NCBI GenBank assembly: GCA_964503235.1
Contig: CAZCZJ010000004.1
Location: 1-59,313 of the forward strand
Direction: 5' to 3'
DNA: 59,313 nt
Source of the DNA: W425 sp964503235
GTDB taxonomy: Bacteria > Chloroflexota > Dehalococcoidia > Dehalococcoidales > RBG-16-60-22
Below, piece by piece: positions 1 through 8,751 of the stretch (position 1 is the stretch's first letter; each line of letters begins with the position of its first letter). The notes beneath the pieces were generated by a model, which worked only from the letters and a program-made list of their open reading frames with translations, searched no databases and was not told where the DNA came from. The translations under genes and the position numbers were made by a program.

Positions 1-1189
1 CTTCGTCGATGGTGACCCTGATGGCGTGGTTGGTCTCGGGGGCGCTGATGATGCCCTCGGTACGCGCGAAGGTGATGCCGGCCTCGAACGTTGCCAGCTG
101 CGGGACGGCCCTGGCTTCGACAAAACCGAGTTTGTGCAGGTGGCATATAATCGGCGCCATGCCGTGATAGCGTAATCCTCCCGCGTGCACGGGTGGAGGC
201 ATAAAGGTATGGCCCAGCGTGAACATCTTGGCAATGGGCGCCAAACCGGCCACGTCGCCGTAATCGTAGGCGTAGAGACCCTTGGTCAGGGTGGGACAGC
301 TCTCCGGCTCGACGTTGATGATACGCAGGTTCGGCTTCTTGCCCAGGATTTTATCCCTGACGAACGGCAGGTACATGCCGGCGAAGTTAGAGCCTCCGCC
401 GACGCAGCCGATGATGATATCGGGATAGTCCCCCGCCATCTCCATCTGCTTCATGGACTCCTGCCCGTTAACGGTCTGGTGCATTAAAACATGATTGAGG
501 ACGCTGCCCAGTGAATATTTGGTATCGTCCCGCATCACGGCATCCTCGACCGCTTCGCTGATAGCCAGCCCCAGACTGCCGGGGCAGTCGGGGTCCTGGG
601 CCAGCATGTCGCGGCCGGCTTTGGTATCGGGACTGGGACTCGGCACGCAGGTGGCGCCCCAGGTCTCCATCATGATACGCCGGTAGGGCTTCTGGTTGTA
701 GCTAACCTTGACCATGTAGACCTTCAATTCCATATCGAAGAGCTTGCACGCGAAAGCCAGGGAGCTTCCCCACTGGCCGGCACCGGTCTCGGTGGTGATG
801 CGTTTGGTGCCTTCCATTTTGTTGTAGTATGCCTGGGCTACAGCGGTATTAGGCTTATGGCTGCCGGGCGGGCTGGTTCCTTCGTATTTGTAGTAAATCT
901 TGGCAGGTGTGTCCAGCGCCTTCTCCAGGTGGTGGGCCCGGTGCATAATGGTCGGTCGCCACAGGCGCAGTACCTCCTGCACCTCTTCCGGGATGTCGAT
1001 GTAGCGTTCCTGGCTGACCTCCTGTTTGATTAGCTCCATCGGAAACAGCGGCGCCAGGTCGGCCGGTCCCAGCGGCTGCTTCGTGCCCGGATGCAGGTAC
1101 GGCGGCAGTGGTTCCGGCAGGTCTGCCTGGATGTTGTACCAGCGGGTCGGCATGTCCTTATCACCGAGCACGTACTTATAATTCTCCAT
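1..1189 (-). CDS. trpB2: TrpB2-type tryptophan synthase beta chain, truncated by window edge
   Basis: PLP enzyme that condenses indole with L-serine. Translating the minus strand from the ATG at 1189 gives an uninterrupted frame of 396 codons running off the window, so the C-terminus is missing. It starts MENYKYVLGDKDMPTRWYN, typical of the long TrpB2 class rather than TrpB1. The PLP lysine lies in GSHKPN, followed by ETGAGQWG, and the phosphate-binding glycine loop is CVGGGSN. A strong Shine-Dalgarno (AAGGAGGTAT) sits directly upstream. It is the last visible gene of the trp operon, 37 bases after trpA. TrpB2 proteins are known as TrpA-independent or salvage beta chains; here a normal trpB is also present, so indole salvage or a serine deaminase-like role is possible but not shown. 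Confidence 0.93.
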   Translation of the reverse strand, partial: MENYKYVLGDKDMPTRWYNIQADLPEPLPPYLHPGTKQPLGPADLAPLFPMELIKQEVSQERYIDIPEEVQEVLRLWRPTIMHRAHHLEKALDTPAKIYYKYEGTSPPGSHKPNTAVAQAYYNKMEGTKRITTETGAGQWGSSLAFACKLFDMELKVYMVKVSYNQKPYRRIMMETWGATCVPSPSPDTKAGRDMLAQDPDCPGSLGLAISEAVEDAVMRDDTKYSLGSVLNHVLMHQTVNGQESMKQMEMAGDYPDIIIGCVGGGSNFAGMYLPFVRDKILGKKPNLRIINVEPESCPTLTKGLYAYDYGDVAGLAPIAKMFTLGHTFMPPPVHAGGLRYHGMAPIICHLHKLGFVEARAVPQLATFEAGITFARTEGIISAPETNHAIRVTIDE

Positions 1190-1226
1190 GATACCTCCTT
1201 ATACTTTCTATTTATGGGTGTATGAT

Positions 1227-2003
1227 TTAGTTTGAATCGAGAGCGGTACGCAGACTTGATACAAACGATTTTAGGGAAGAAAGGGTGCTATCTTCGTCAA
1301 TCAGGTTAATGATGCGACTCCCCACGATAACGCCGTCGGCAATCGACCCAATACGTCGGGCGTGTTCGGGGGTTGATATTCCGAAACCAACACATAAAGG
1401 CTGCCTGGCCCTCACTCGAACCCTTTTTATAAAATCCTCCAGTTCGGGTGGCAGACTATCCCTGGCTCCGGTGACGCCGGTGAGTGATACGAGATAGATG
1501 AAGCCGCGTGATTTTTCCGCCACGGCGCTGATACGCTCGGGCGTGCTGTTGGGAGCCAGCAAATATATTAAGTCCAGGTCGTTTTTCTCCGTTATTTCCC
1601 CGAGTTCGCTGCCTTCTTCCGGTGGCAAATCGGGCACTATTAGCGCATTAATCCCGGCTCCGGTGCAGTCCTGACAGAAAGCGTTGAGACCGTAGTTCAG
1701 AATGGGATTGTAATATGTCATGAAAGCCAGCGGTGTGGCTATTTTTTTTCGTATATCGGCGGCTACTTCAAGGCAGCCCTTCGGTGTTATGCCTTTTAAT
1801 AGAGCTTGATGACTGGCTTTTTGTATGGTGGCGCCATCAGCCAGAGGGTCGGAAAACGGAATCCCCAGTTCGATGATATCGCAACCGTTTTCCGCCAGCA
1901 CCGCAGCGATTCTGGGTGTATCGGCAATATCCGGGTAGCCTGCGGTGATATACCCGATGAGCGCTTTATGATTCGGTTTAAAAACGGATGAAATACTCTT
2001 CAT
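1227..2003 (-). CDS. trpA: Tryptophan synthase alpha chain
   Basis: Cleaves indole-3-glycerol phosphate to indole and glyceraldehyde-3-phosphate and passes indole to TrpB. The 258-residue TIM barrel has the normal family length. The two catalytic acids are in place: Glu45 in IIELGIPFSDP and Asp56 in LADG. The C-terminal phosphate-binding segments VGFGIS and GVIVGSRI are also visible. It lies 2 bases after trpB, so the two are translationally coupled, as expected for partners of one complex. No odd features. Confidence 0.97.
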   Translation of the reverse strand: MKSISSVFKPNHKALIGYITAGYPDIADTPRIAAVLAENGCDIIELGIPFSDPLADGATIQKASHQALLKGITPKGCLEVAADIRKKIATPLAFMTYYNPILNYGLNAFCQDCTGAGINALIVPDLPPEEGSELGEITEKNDLDLIYLLAPNSTPERISAVAEKSRGFIYLVSLTGVTGARDSLPPELEDFIKRVRVRARQPLCVGFGISTPEHARRIGSIADGVIVGSRIINLIDEDSTLSSLKSFVSSLRTALDSN

Positions 2004-2005
2004 GG

Positions 2006-3208
2006 TTAGATTCCCAGGGCACCAGTAGCAATATCCAGGTCTTTATCGCCTCGCCCCGAAAGGTTGATAATGATTAACTGTTCGCGGTCAAGTCCGGCGG
2101 CAATCCCGGCAGCGTGGTAGATGGCATGAGCTGATTCCAGCGCGGGGATAATCCCCTCCGTTTCACACAATAGTTTAAAACCCTCCAGAGCCTGTTCGTC
2201 GGTAACGGACACGTAGGTTGCCCGGCCGCTGTCTTTATAGTAGCTGTGCTCGGGCCCCACGCCCGGGTAATCCAGCCCCGGTGCGATGCTCCGGGTTTCC
2301 ATTATCTGCCCGTGCTCGTCTTCCATGAGATATGATTTTGTCCCGTGCAGTACTCCCGTCCTGCCGGTGACCAGCGTGGCGGAGTGATGACCGGTCGCTA
2401 GACCCAGTCCACCTGCTTCTACGCCGATGAATTTAACGGTGTCATCATTAAAGAAAGGATGAAAAAGACCGATGCTGTTGCTGCCGCCGCCGACACACGC
2501 AACGAGGTAGTCCGGCAGGCGATGGTAATCCGCCATGACCTGTTCCCTTGTTTCTTTCCCGATTATCGACTGAAAATCGCGGACAATCATGGGGTAGGGA
2601 TGCGGACCGACCACCGATCCCAGCAGGTAATGCGTATTACCCACGTTGCTCACCCAGTCTCTGATGGCTTCGTTGATGGCGTCTTTCAGGGTACAGCTAC
2701 CTGAAGTAACCGCCCGGACTTCGGTGCCCATCAGTTTCATCCGGTATACGTTGGAGGCCTGACGCCGCATATCCTCGGAACCCATGTAGACGATGCATTC
2801 TATGCCCAGCATCGCGCAAACCGTTGCCGCGGCTACACCGTGCTGGCCCGCGCCCGTTTCGGCTATAATCCTGGTCTTACCCATACGTCTGGCGAGTAGA
2901 CCCTGCCCCAGGGCATTATTTATCTTGTGAGCGCCGGTATGTGCCAGGTCCTCGCGTTTGAGAAGGATAGTAGCCCCGTTGATTTTCTCCGAGAGCTGCC
3001 GTGCATAGTAAAGCGGTGTTGGCCGACCGACATAATCCCGACTAAGGCTTTCCAGCTCCCGTTGAAACTTACTGTCGGTAATAGCTTCGGTATAGGCTTT
3101 TTCAAGCTCGCTGAGCGCCGGCATCAGTGTTTCCGGTACGAACTTACCGCCGTATTCTCCGAAGTATCCCCGACTATCCGGTAACAATTTTCTCTCCTTG
3201 TTTTTCAA
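2006..3208 (-). CDS. trpB: Tryptophan synthase beta chain (TrpB1)
   Basis: PLP-dependent beta subunit that makes L-tryptophan from indole and serine. The 400-residue protein opens with GYFGEYGGKFVPETLMPAL, the TrpB1 hallmark. The PLP lysine is Lys95 in HTGAHKINNALGQG; ETGAGQHG and the phosphate loop CVGGGSNSIG follow. It sits between trpF and trpA, 2 bases from trpA, and would form the canonical alpha2-beta2 synthase with it. The same operon carries a second, TrpB2-type chain downstream. Confidence 0.97.
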   Translation of the reverse strand: MKNKERKLLPDSRGYFGEYGGKFVPETLMPALSELEKAYTEAITDSKFQRELESLSRDYVGRPTPLYYARQLSEKINGATILLKREDLAHTGAHKINNALGQGLLARRMGKTRIIAETGAGQHGVAAATVCAMLGIECIVYMGSEDMRRQASNVYRMKLMGTEVRAVTSGSCTLKDAINEAIRDWVSNVGNTHYLLGSVVGPHPYPMIVRDFQSIIGKETREQVMADYHRLPDYLVACVGGGSNSIGLFHPFFNDDTVKFIGVEAGGLGLATGHHSATLVTGRTGVLHGTKSYLMEDEHGQIMETRSIAPGLDYPGVGPEHSYYKDSGRATYVSVTDEQALEGFKLLCETEGIIPALESAHAIYHAAGIAAGLDREQLIIINLSGRGDKDLDIATGALGI

Positions 3209-3234
3209 AAATACACAGTTTCACAGGAATTAAC

Positions 3235-3894
3235 CTAGCTTATCTCCTCGTCTGCATTTTTTACTGTGTTGATAAACTTTAATATTTTATCCAGGTCCTT
3301 GGCGCCTTTGGTTTCTACTCCGGTGGAGACATCTACACCCCAGGGTTTTATTGTGTGTATTGCCTCTTCAACGTTTTCCGGCGTTAATCCCCCCGCAATA
3401 ATGACCGGGAATTTCTCGGCGATAGGGCGTGCCAGTTTCCAGTTGAAGGGCTGTCCCGTTCCACCGAACTTTTCAGGAGCATTGGAATCTAAAAGATAAA
3501 GATGGGTTTGTTTGGCGAGAATTTTTTCGCCGTAGGACAGGTCGGCAATGATTTTCTCCGGTTTGTAATTACGGCTGACCCGGATTACTTTAATCACCGG
3601 CCTGCCGAGCTCGCGGCAGTATTGCCAGGGCTCGTCCCCGCTTAACTGCACCCAGTCTAGTCCGCAGGAATCGGCTATCTTATTGACCCTGCCGACCGCC
3701 GTATTCACAAATACCCCGACAACTTCAGTGTTGTTCTTCTTGTTTCGCAATATCTCTATTATTTTCTTAGCATAATAGGTGGTCACCTGCCTCGGACTGG
3801 GCGTAAAAACCAGCCCGATAAAATCGACCCCGGCCTTGGCGATGGCTATCGCATGAGCTTCTTCTTTAATACCGCAGATTTTGATATGAGTCAT
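3235..3894 (-). CDS. trpF: Phosphoribosylanthranilate isomerase
   Basis: Amadori isomerase of tryptophan synthesis, converting PRA to CdRP. I place the start at the ATG at 3894, giving 219 residues beginning MTHIKICGIK, the family N-terminus with the catalytic Cys. A longer frame upstream (to 3975) lies inside trpC and is not supported. GLVFTPSPR, the catalytic Asp region LDSNAPEKFGGTG, and the phosphate loops IIAGGLTPENV and GVDVSTGVE are present. The start overlaps the trpC stop as ATGA, indicating translational coupling. Confidence 0.95.
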   Translation of the reverse strand: MTHIKICGIKEEAHAIAIAKAGVDFIGLVFTPSPRQVTTYYAKKIIEILRNKKNNTEVVGVFVNTAVGRVNKIADSCGLDWVQLSGDEPWQYCRELGRPVIKVIRVSRNYKPEKIIADLSYGEKILAKQTHLYLLDSNAPEKFGGTGQPFNWKLARPIAEKFPVIIAGGLTPENVEEAIHTIKPWGVDVSTGVETKGAKDLDKILKFINTVKNADEEIS

Positions 3895-4670
3895 CCCATT
3901 AGCTCCTTTATCTTGTCGGGTATACTTTCGGCTGTGACCAGAGCTTCTCCAATCAGCACGGCGTTGACGCCGCATTCCATCATGGTAATAATGTCTTCTC
4001 TCGATTTTATCCCGCTCTCGCTCACCACGGATGTTCCTACTGGAACAAGGGGAATGAGCCTCCTGGTGGTGTTGATATCAATTTCAAAGGTATTGAGGTC
4101 ACGGTTGTTTATACCGATGATTTTTGTTTTGCTCTGTAATGCCTGCTCCAGTTCGATTTCATTGTGTACTTCTACCAGGCAGTCCATACCCAGCCTGTGA
4201 CTCAGCTGGAGCAATACGGATAATTGTTCCTGGCTGAGAATAGCGGCTATTAACAGCAGAGCATCGGCGCCGAAGGCGGCGGACTCGTATATCTGGTATT
4301 CGTCAAAGATGAAGTCTTTCCGCAGGAGGGGAATATCAACTTTATCCTTAATTACTGCCAGGTATTCAAGGCTGCCTTGAAAATGATTTACCTCGGTCAG
4401 CACGGATATAGCTGCCGCCCCGCTTTCGGCATAGCTTTTCCCCAGTACTACCGGGTCGAAGTCCGGGCAAAGCAGTCCTTTTGAAGGAGATGCTTTCTTG
4501 ACCTCGGCGATGAGCTGCAGCCTTTCCGGACTGATAGCGCGGAGAAAATCTCGCGGGGCATCCCGGTTGGCGATTCTTTCCTCCAGCATTGCTATCGGCA
4601 GACTGCGGTTTAGTTCCGCGATTTCGAGTCTCTTTTCAGATATTATCTGTTGTAATATACCGGTATCCAT
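3891..4670 (-). CDS. trpC: Indole-3-glycerol phosphate synthase
   Basis: Ring closure of CdRP to indole-3-glycerol phosphate. The 259-residue TIM barrel is a stand-alone TrpC of normal length. Motifs seen are AEVKKASPSKG (residues 55-65, with the catalytic Lys), RKDFIFDEYQIYE, GINNRDLNTF and VSESGI. It is 2 bases downstream of trpD and overlaps trpF by 4 bases. Confidence 0.97.
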   Translation of the reverse strand: MDTGILQQIISEKRLEIAELNRSLPIAMLEERIANRDAPRDFLRAISPERLQLIAEVKKASPSKGLLCPDFDPVVLGKSYAESGAAAISVLTEVNHFQGSLEYLAVIKDKVDIPLLRKDFIFDEYQIYESAAFGADALLLIAAILSQEQLSVLLQLSHRLGMDCLVEVHNEIELEQALQSKTKIIGINNRDLNTFEIDINTTRRLIPLVPVGTSVVSESGIKSREDIITMMECGVNAVLIGEALVTAESIPDKIKELMG

Positions 4671-4672
4671 AA

Positions 4673-5689
4673 TTACCCCAGCTTTCGGGTTATTTCCACG
4701 AGTTTATCTACTTTTTCAATCGCCCGTCCGCTGTCGATTGAATCTTCGGCCAGGCGGGCTGCTTCTTTGAGGTCATCGGTCAGGTTGCCAGCCACGAGAG
4801 CGGCAGCGGCATTCATGACAATTACATTACGCAGGGTACCCTTTTCGCCACTCAGGATACGGCGTAACACGACGGCGTTTTCTTCGGGAGTACCCCCTCG
4901 CAATTCGTCTTGAGGAGCTTTCTGAAATCCGAAGTGATAAGGAAATACCTCGTAGGGTTCGGTCAAAGGTTCATCGGTAACATCCCAGACCACCGAAGGT
5001 CCGCTGATGGATATTTCATCCATACCGTCTCGACTGTGCACCACCAGCGAGTGCCTGGTGCCCAGGCGATGGAGCACCGCGGCAATCTTATTGCCCAGGA
5101 CTTCGCTGGGAACGCCCAGCAGCACGTGCTCGGCATGGGCGGGATTGGTAAGCGGACCGAGTATATTGAACACCGTGCGGATACCTATTTCCCGTCGAGG
5201 GTTAGCGGCGTACTTCATCGCCGGGTGAAAAGCCGGGGCGAACATGAAGCCGATGCCAACGGTGTCGATGCATTCGGAAACAGCCTCGGGTTTAAGTTCT
5301 ATTTTCACCCCCAGAGCCTCGAGTACATCGGCACTGCCGCACGGGCTGGATGCGGCACGGTTACCGTGCTTGGCTACCTTGAATCCGGCACCGGCAACGA
5401 CAAAAGCGGCAGTAGTCGATATGTTGAAGCTGTTGGAACCGTCACCGCCGGTACCTACCACGTCTATGGTGGGACTGGTCGTCATCACCGGGGTGGCTCT
5501 GGCTCGCATGACGCTGGCCAGTCCGGCTATTTCCTCGGCGGTTTCGCCTTTCATGTTCAGGGCGGTAACGAAAGCGGCTATCTGGGCAGGGGTAGCCTCG
5601 CCGTCCATTATCTCTTCCATCGCCCCGGAGGCCTGCTCGAAGGTAAGCGATTGTTTTAAGACTAAAGCTATTATTGCATCTCTAATCAT
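4673..5689 (-). CDS. trpD: Anthranilate phosphoribosyltransferase
   Basis: Transfers phosphoribosyl from PRPP to anthranilate. The 338-residue protein has the PRPP-binding loop GTGGDGSNSFN (from residue 79), the KHGNRAASSPCGSADVLEALG segment region, and FNILGPLTNPA. A GGAG Shine-Dalgarno precedes the ATG. It is separated from trpG by 245 bases containing hairpin repeats, the only large gap in the operon, so expression of trpDCFBA may differ from trpEG. Confidence 0.97.
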   Translation of the reverse strand: MIRDAIIALVLKQSLTFEQASGAMEEIMDGEATPAQIAAFVTALNMKGETAEEIAGLASVMRARATPVMTTSPTIDVVGTGGDGSNSFNISTTAAFVVAGAGFKVAKHGNRAASSPCGSADVLEALGVKIELKPEAVSECIDTVGIGFMFAPAFHPAMKYAANPRREIGIRTVFNILGPLTNPAHAEHVLLGVPSEVLGNKIAAVLHRLGTRHSLVVHSRDGMDEISISGPSVVWDVTDEPLTEPYEVFPYHFGFQKAPQDELRGGTPEENAVVLRRILSGEKGTLRNVIVMNAAAALVAGNLTDDLKEAARLAEDSIDSGRAIEKVDKLVEITRKLG

Positions 5690-5747
5690 TTTTTACTCCA
5701 AATTGCTTTTTGGTAACTTTTATCTCCCCCGCCTTTTCCCCGTATTA

Positions 5748-5923
5748 GTTATCTTTTCCCACCCGGCCGTCCTCGTATCATCTACCTCTTATCCGGTAGT
5801 ATTTCAACACCAGACCTCCCCGAAATCCCTCTCTGTCTCCCTTTACCAAAGGGAGACGATGGTGTTTTCTTTTCGAATTATTGTTTTCAGCTGTTTCATT
5901 TGTCCCCCTTTCGTAAAGGGGGA
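5748..5923 (-). repeat. Intergenic hairpin repeat inside the trp operon (copy A)
   Basis: The trpG-trpD gap holds a perfect 10-bp stem with a 3-base loop at 5835-5857 (GTCTCCCTTT/AAAGGGAGAC) and a 9-bp stem at 5903-5923 (TCCCCCTTT/AAAGGGGGA). A module at about 5748-5806 that includes TTATCTTTTCCCACCCGGCC is shared with copies near 8815-8870 and, inverted, 28765-28820. Neither stem is followed by a T-run in the trp direction, so these are not standard terminators. Confidence 0.75.
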
Positions 5924-5934
5924 TTAAGGGGGAT

Positions 5935-6504
5935 TTATACCCCCATACCCAGGAAGTTCTTTAATAAATCCTTGCCCACCTCGGTCATAATCGACTCCGG
6001 ATGGAACTGCACCCCTTCGAGGGGCAACTCCTTATGCCGCAATCCCATGATGATATTATTATCCGTTTTGGCACTAACTTCAAGGCAGTCCAGTACGGTC
6101 TCAGGCCTGACGGCTAAAGAATGATAGCGGATAGCCGAAAAAGGATTGGGCAGTCCCTTAAAAACGCCTTTGCCGTCGTGGTGAATGAGCGAAGATTTAC
6201 CGTGCTTGATTTCCCCCGCATGGTCGACCACGCCGCCGTATACCTCGGCGAGGCACTGGTGACCCAGGCATACGCCCAGGACCGGAACGCTGTCGCTAAA
6301 GTGCCGGATAACCTCGCAGGATATTCCCGCGTCACGTGGATAACCCGGCCCCGGCGATATTACAATACGCTCCGGCGCCAGTTTTTCCATTTCCTCTAAG
6401 GTCATCTTATCGTTCCTGACAACGGTTATTTTTGAGCCCAGTTCGCACAGGTACTGGTAAAGATTATAGGTAAAGCTATCGTAATTATCTATTAATAATA
6501 GCAT
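5935..6504 (-). CDS. trpG: Anthranilate synthase component II (glutamine amidotransferase)
   Basis: Supplies ammonia from glutamine to TrpE. The 189-residue class I amidotransferase has the triad Cys79 (GVCLGHQ), His168 and Glu170 (FHPES), plus the PGPGYP and oxyanion-loop motifs. It lies 2 bases after trpE. A PabA role in folate synthesis is also possible for such proteins, but the operon context argues for tryptophan. Confidence 0.96.
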   Translation of the reverse strand: MLLLIDNYDSFTYNLYQYLCELGSKITVVRNDKMTLEEMEKLAPERIVISPGPGYPRDAGISCEVIRHFSDSVPVLGVCLGHQCLAEVYGGVVDHAGEIKHGKSSLIHHDGKGVFKGLPNPFSAIRYHSLAVRPETVLDCLEVSAKTDNNIIMGLRHKELPLEGVQFHPESIMTEVGKDLLKNFLGMGV

Positions 6505-6506
6505 AG

Positions 6507-7934
6507 TTAAACCGCCTCTGCCTGGCTTATCGCTGTCAACGGCGCCTGGGCTTTATTGAGACTCTCCTGGTATTCATTCTCCGGGACACTGTCGGCGACA
6601 ACACCTCCGCCTGCCTGCAGATAGGCTACGCCGTCTTTTATGACGATGGTGCGGATGGCGATAGCCGTATCCATATTCCCGGAGAAGTCAAAATAGCCGA
6701 CGGCCCCGGCATAGGGTCCCCTCTTATCCGGTTCCAGCTCGGCGATTATTTCCATCGCCCGTATCTTGGGAGCGCCCGATACCGTCCCCGCCGGAAAGCA
6801 GGCGCGCATGGCGTCGAACTGAGTATAGCCTTCCTTAAGTTTTCCCTGTACGTGGGAGACCAGGTGCATGACATGTGAGTAGCGTTCGACATCCATTAAC
6901 TGGGTGACTTTTACCGTGCCGGGCTCGCTTATTCTACCGACGTCGTTGCGTGCCAGGTCTACCAGCATGATATGTTCGGCGGTCTCCTTTTCGTCGTTTT
7001 TCAGGTCGTCTTCCAGGGCTTTGTCACTGGCCGCATCCTGACCGCGCGGGCGGGTGCCCGCTATCGGATGGTTGGAAACGATGCCGTCCTCTACCTGTAC
7101 CAGCAGCTCCGGAGAAGCCCCGACTATCTGGAAATCGCCGAGGTTGAGGTAATACATATATGGTGATGGATTCACCGAGCGCAGGGCGCGGTATATCGCG
7201 AAGGGACTGGCGGACGTGGGACGGGACAGTCGCTGCGACGGCACGACCTGGATAATATCCCCGTTGTAGATGTATTCCTTGGCGCGCTCGACGTTTTTCA
7301 TGTACTGTGCTTTGGTAAGATTCGATGACACCGTAGCCCGTATCGAATCGCCTTTCGGTGATGGCTGGCTGGGCACCGGCTGTTTCAGTCTTTCGGCGAG
7401 TTTATCTATCCTTTTTATCGCGGCCGTGTAAGCGCCTTCGATATCACCATTGATGTGGACGTGAGCGACCGCTTTTATGGTGTGTGTCAAATGGTCGAAC
7501 ACCAGGAGAGTATCCGCCAGCATCATCACGGACTCGGGCAGACCCACCGGGTCGTTGTCTGGGGAGGGAAGCTTTTCGTAGTAGCGGGCGAGTTCGTAGC
7601 TGAGATAGCCCACCATCCCTCCGTGAAAGCGCGGCAGGCCTTCGATGCTTACTGGCTGAAAATGCTTGAACTCCTCCTCGATAAGCAGCAGTGGGTCGGT
7701 GGCTTTAGCGTATGAGGTGCTGATGGTAAGCGACGGCTCCGTCCCGATGAAGCTGTAGCGCGCCAGCCTTTCGCCCCCTTCCACGCTTTCCAGCAGGAAG
7801 GAGTAGCTCCCCCTGGCTATCTTGAGGTACGCCGATACCGGTGTCTCCAGGTCCGCCTTTATCTCGCGGTAGACCGGTATAAGATTTCCCTTCTTGCTTA
7901 ACTTTTTAACTTCTTCCAGACTCGGATAATACAT
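6507..7934 (-). CDS. trpE: Anthranilate synthase component I
   Basis: Converts chorismate and ammonia to anthranilate. I choose the ATG at 7934 (475 residues, beginning MYYPSLEEVKKLS), preceded by GGGAGAGAAG at good distance. A further upstream TTG at 7961 falls in the T-box terminator and is rejected. The N-terminal regulatory region contains SFLLESVEGG, the region that binds feedback tryptophan in the family; the C-terminal chorismate-binding domain shows IVGASPELL, HPIAGTRPRG, AGTVSGAPK and AYLQAGGGVVADS. First gene of the operon, immediately behind a tryptophan T-box. Confidence 0.96.
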   Translation of the reverse strand: MYYPSLEEVKKLSKKGNLIPVYREIKADLETPVSAYLKIARGSYSFLLESVEGGERLARYSFIGTEPSLTISTSYAKATDPLLLIEEEFKHFQPVSIEGLPRFHGGMVGYLSYELARYYEKLPSPDNDPVGLPESVMMLADTLLVFDHLTHTIKAVAHVHINGDIEGAYTAAIKRIDKLAERLKQPVPSQPSPKGDSIRATVSSNLTKAQYMKNVERAKEYIYNGDIIQVVPSQRLSRPTSASPFAIYRALRSVNPSPYMYYLNLGDFQIVGASPELLVQVEDGIVSNHPIAGTRPRGQDAASDKALEDDLKNDEKETAEHIMLVDLARNDVGRISEPGTVKVTQLMDVERYSHVMHLVSHVQGKLKEGYTQFDAMRACFPAGTVSGAPKIRAMEIIAELEPDKRGPYAGAVGYFDFSGNMDTAIAIRTIVIKDGVAYLQAGGGVVADSVPENEYQESLNKAQAPLTAISQAEAV

Positions 7935-7947
7935 CTTCTCTCCCAAT

Positions 7948-8219
7948 AAAAAAGCCTCCAACCCTCGAAGGGGCAGGAGGCTAGCTTCCGCGGTGCCACC
8001 CTTCTTGACCTGACGGTAATAGGTGAGGTCATCTCTGTCGGGTACGGAGTGTTCACTCGATACCCCGGGGTCTGTTAACGCTCCCCCGGCGGCAAAGCCT
8101 ACTCATTTATAAAACTTTCGGTTTGCGGCTTCCAGGTCCATTCAATTCCGGCGCTGGCGTCGGCTCACACCTTACCCGACTCTCTGGGCCCCGCTGTGGA
8201 ATTTACTAGTCCTGTTCAC
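7948..8219 (-). promoter_or_regulatory. Tryptophan T-box riboswitch leader with terminator
   Basis: On the minus strand the leader contains the near-invariant T-box sequence AAGGGTGGCACCGCGGAAGC at 8003-7984, which pairs with the uncharged tRNA acceptor end. It is followed by a strong terminator: stem AGCCTCC/GGAGGCT between 7982 and 7953, then six U at 7953-7948. Upstream stem I elements include AGAGAGTCGGG. The specifier is most likely UGG at 8140-8138, in the context GAAUGGACC with a purine after the codon; a second UGG lies at 8134-8132. Both read Trp, matching the trp operon downstream. Confidence 0.93.
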
Positions 8220-8246
8220 AGCCTTTACATAATTTAGTTGTTATTA

Positions 8247-8275
8247 ATTTAACACGAGAGTTAAAGGTTTGTCAA
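8247..8275 (-). promoter_or_regulatory. Promoter of the trp operon
   Basis: TTGACA at 8275-8270, 17-base spacer, TTAAAT at 8252-8247 on the minus strand, just upstream of the T-box leader. Transcription would begin near 8240. Confidence 0.8.
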
Positions 8276-8289
8276 GGGTTTAATGAAAT

Positions 8290-8718
8290 CTATGAAGTTT
8301 CTAATATCTCCTTTATCTCTTTTGCCATTGCATTCTTTTCGGAATCCGGGGTTTCTCTTTTACCTTCCTCTTCCCATACCTTGGCAAAACAGTAATAGCC
8401 CATGGAGACCAAATCTTTATGCTTTGGTATTAAATGAAAATGAATATGCTCTACCATGTCATTGATACATAGCAGGTATGTTTTTTCACAGTCATATTTC
8501 TTTTCCAGGGCTTTGAAAACCTTGATGATTATCTCGCCTACTGAATTGTATTCATCCAGGTTCATTTCGGTCATCGATTTCCGGTGATTCTTCGTAAAAA
8601 TGAGGCACTGTCCTTCTCTTGTTTCATCAATGAAAGTAACCATCGCGTGCTCGTTTTCCATTATCAGGTTATCGATTTTCTTTTTCTCCATCAAATCGCA
8701 TAAAAAACAGCCTTCCAT
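8290..8718 (-). CDS. HIT-family protein (nucleotide hydrolase/transferase fold)
   Basis: The histidine triad is visible as HIHFHLIP (His91, His93, His95); HIT proteins hydrolyse or transfer nucleotidyl groups from substrates such as AMP conjugates or Ap4A. The N-terminal CFLC pair at residues 4-7 is typical of the zinc-binding HIT subset. I use the ATG at 8718 (142 residues) because GGGGAGGA lies 9 bases upstream; an ATG at 8736 overlaps that site. Base composition is about one-third G+C in the parts I counted, clearly lower than neighbouring genes, which suggests acquisition by transfer. Monocistronic, with its own promoter. Substrate unknown. Confidence 0.88.
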   Translation of the reverse strand: MEGCFLCDLMEKKKIDNLIMENEHAMVTFIDETREGQCLIFTKNHRKSMTEMNLDEYNSVGEIIIKVFKALEKKYDCEKTYLLCINDMVEHIHFHLIPKHKDLVSMGYYCFAKVWEEEGKRETPDSEKNAMAKEIKEILETS

Positions 8719-8751
8719 GCTTATAATCCTCCCCATTTCTTAGTAAGCATA

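Noticed and set aside
3895..3975. N-terminal extension of trpF to 3975
   Set aside because: It would overlap trpC by about 80 bases and adds a basic non-family sequence; the ATGA overlap start fits better.
4910..5659. Plus-strand open frame of 249 codons opposite trpD
   Set aside because: Antisense shadow of trpD; low-complexity composition and no family features.
7934..7961. Upstream TTG start for trpE at 7961
   Set aside because: This start lies within the T-box terminator hairpin; the ATG at 7934 has a proper ribosome-binding site.
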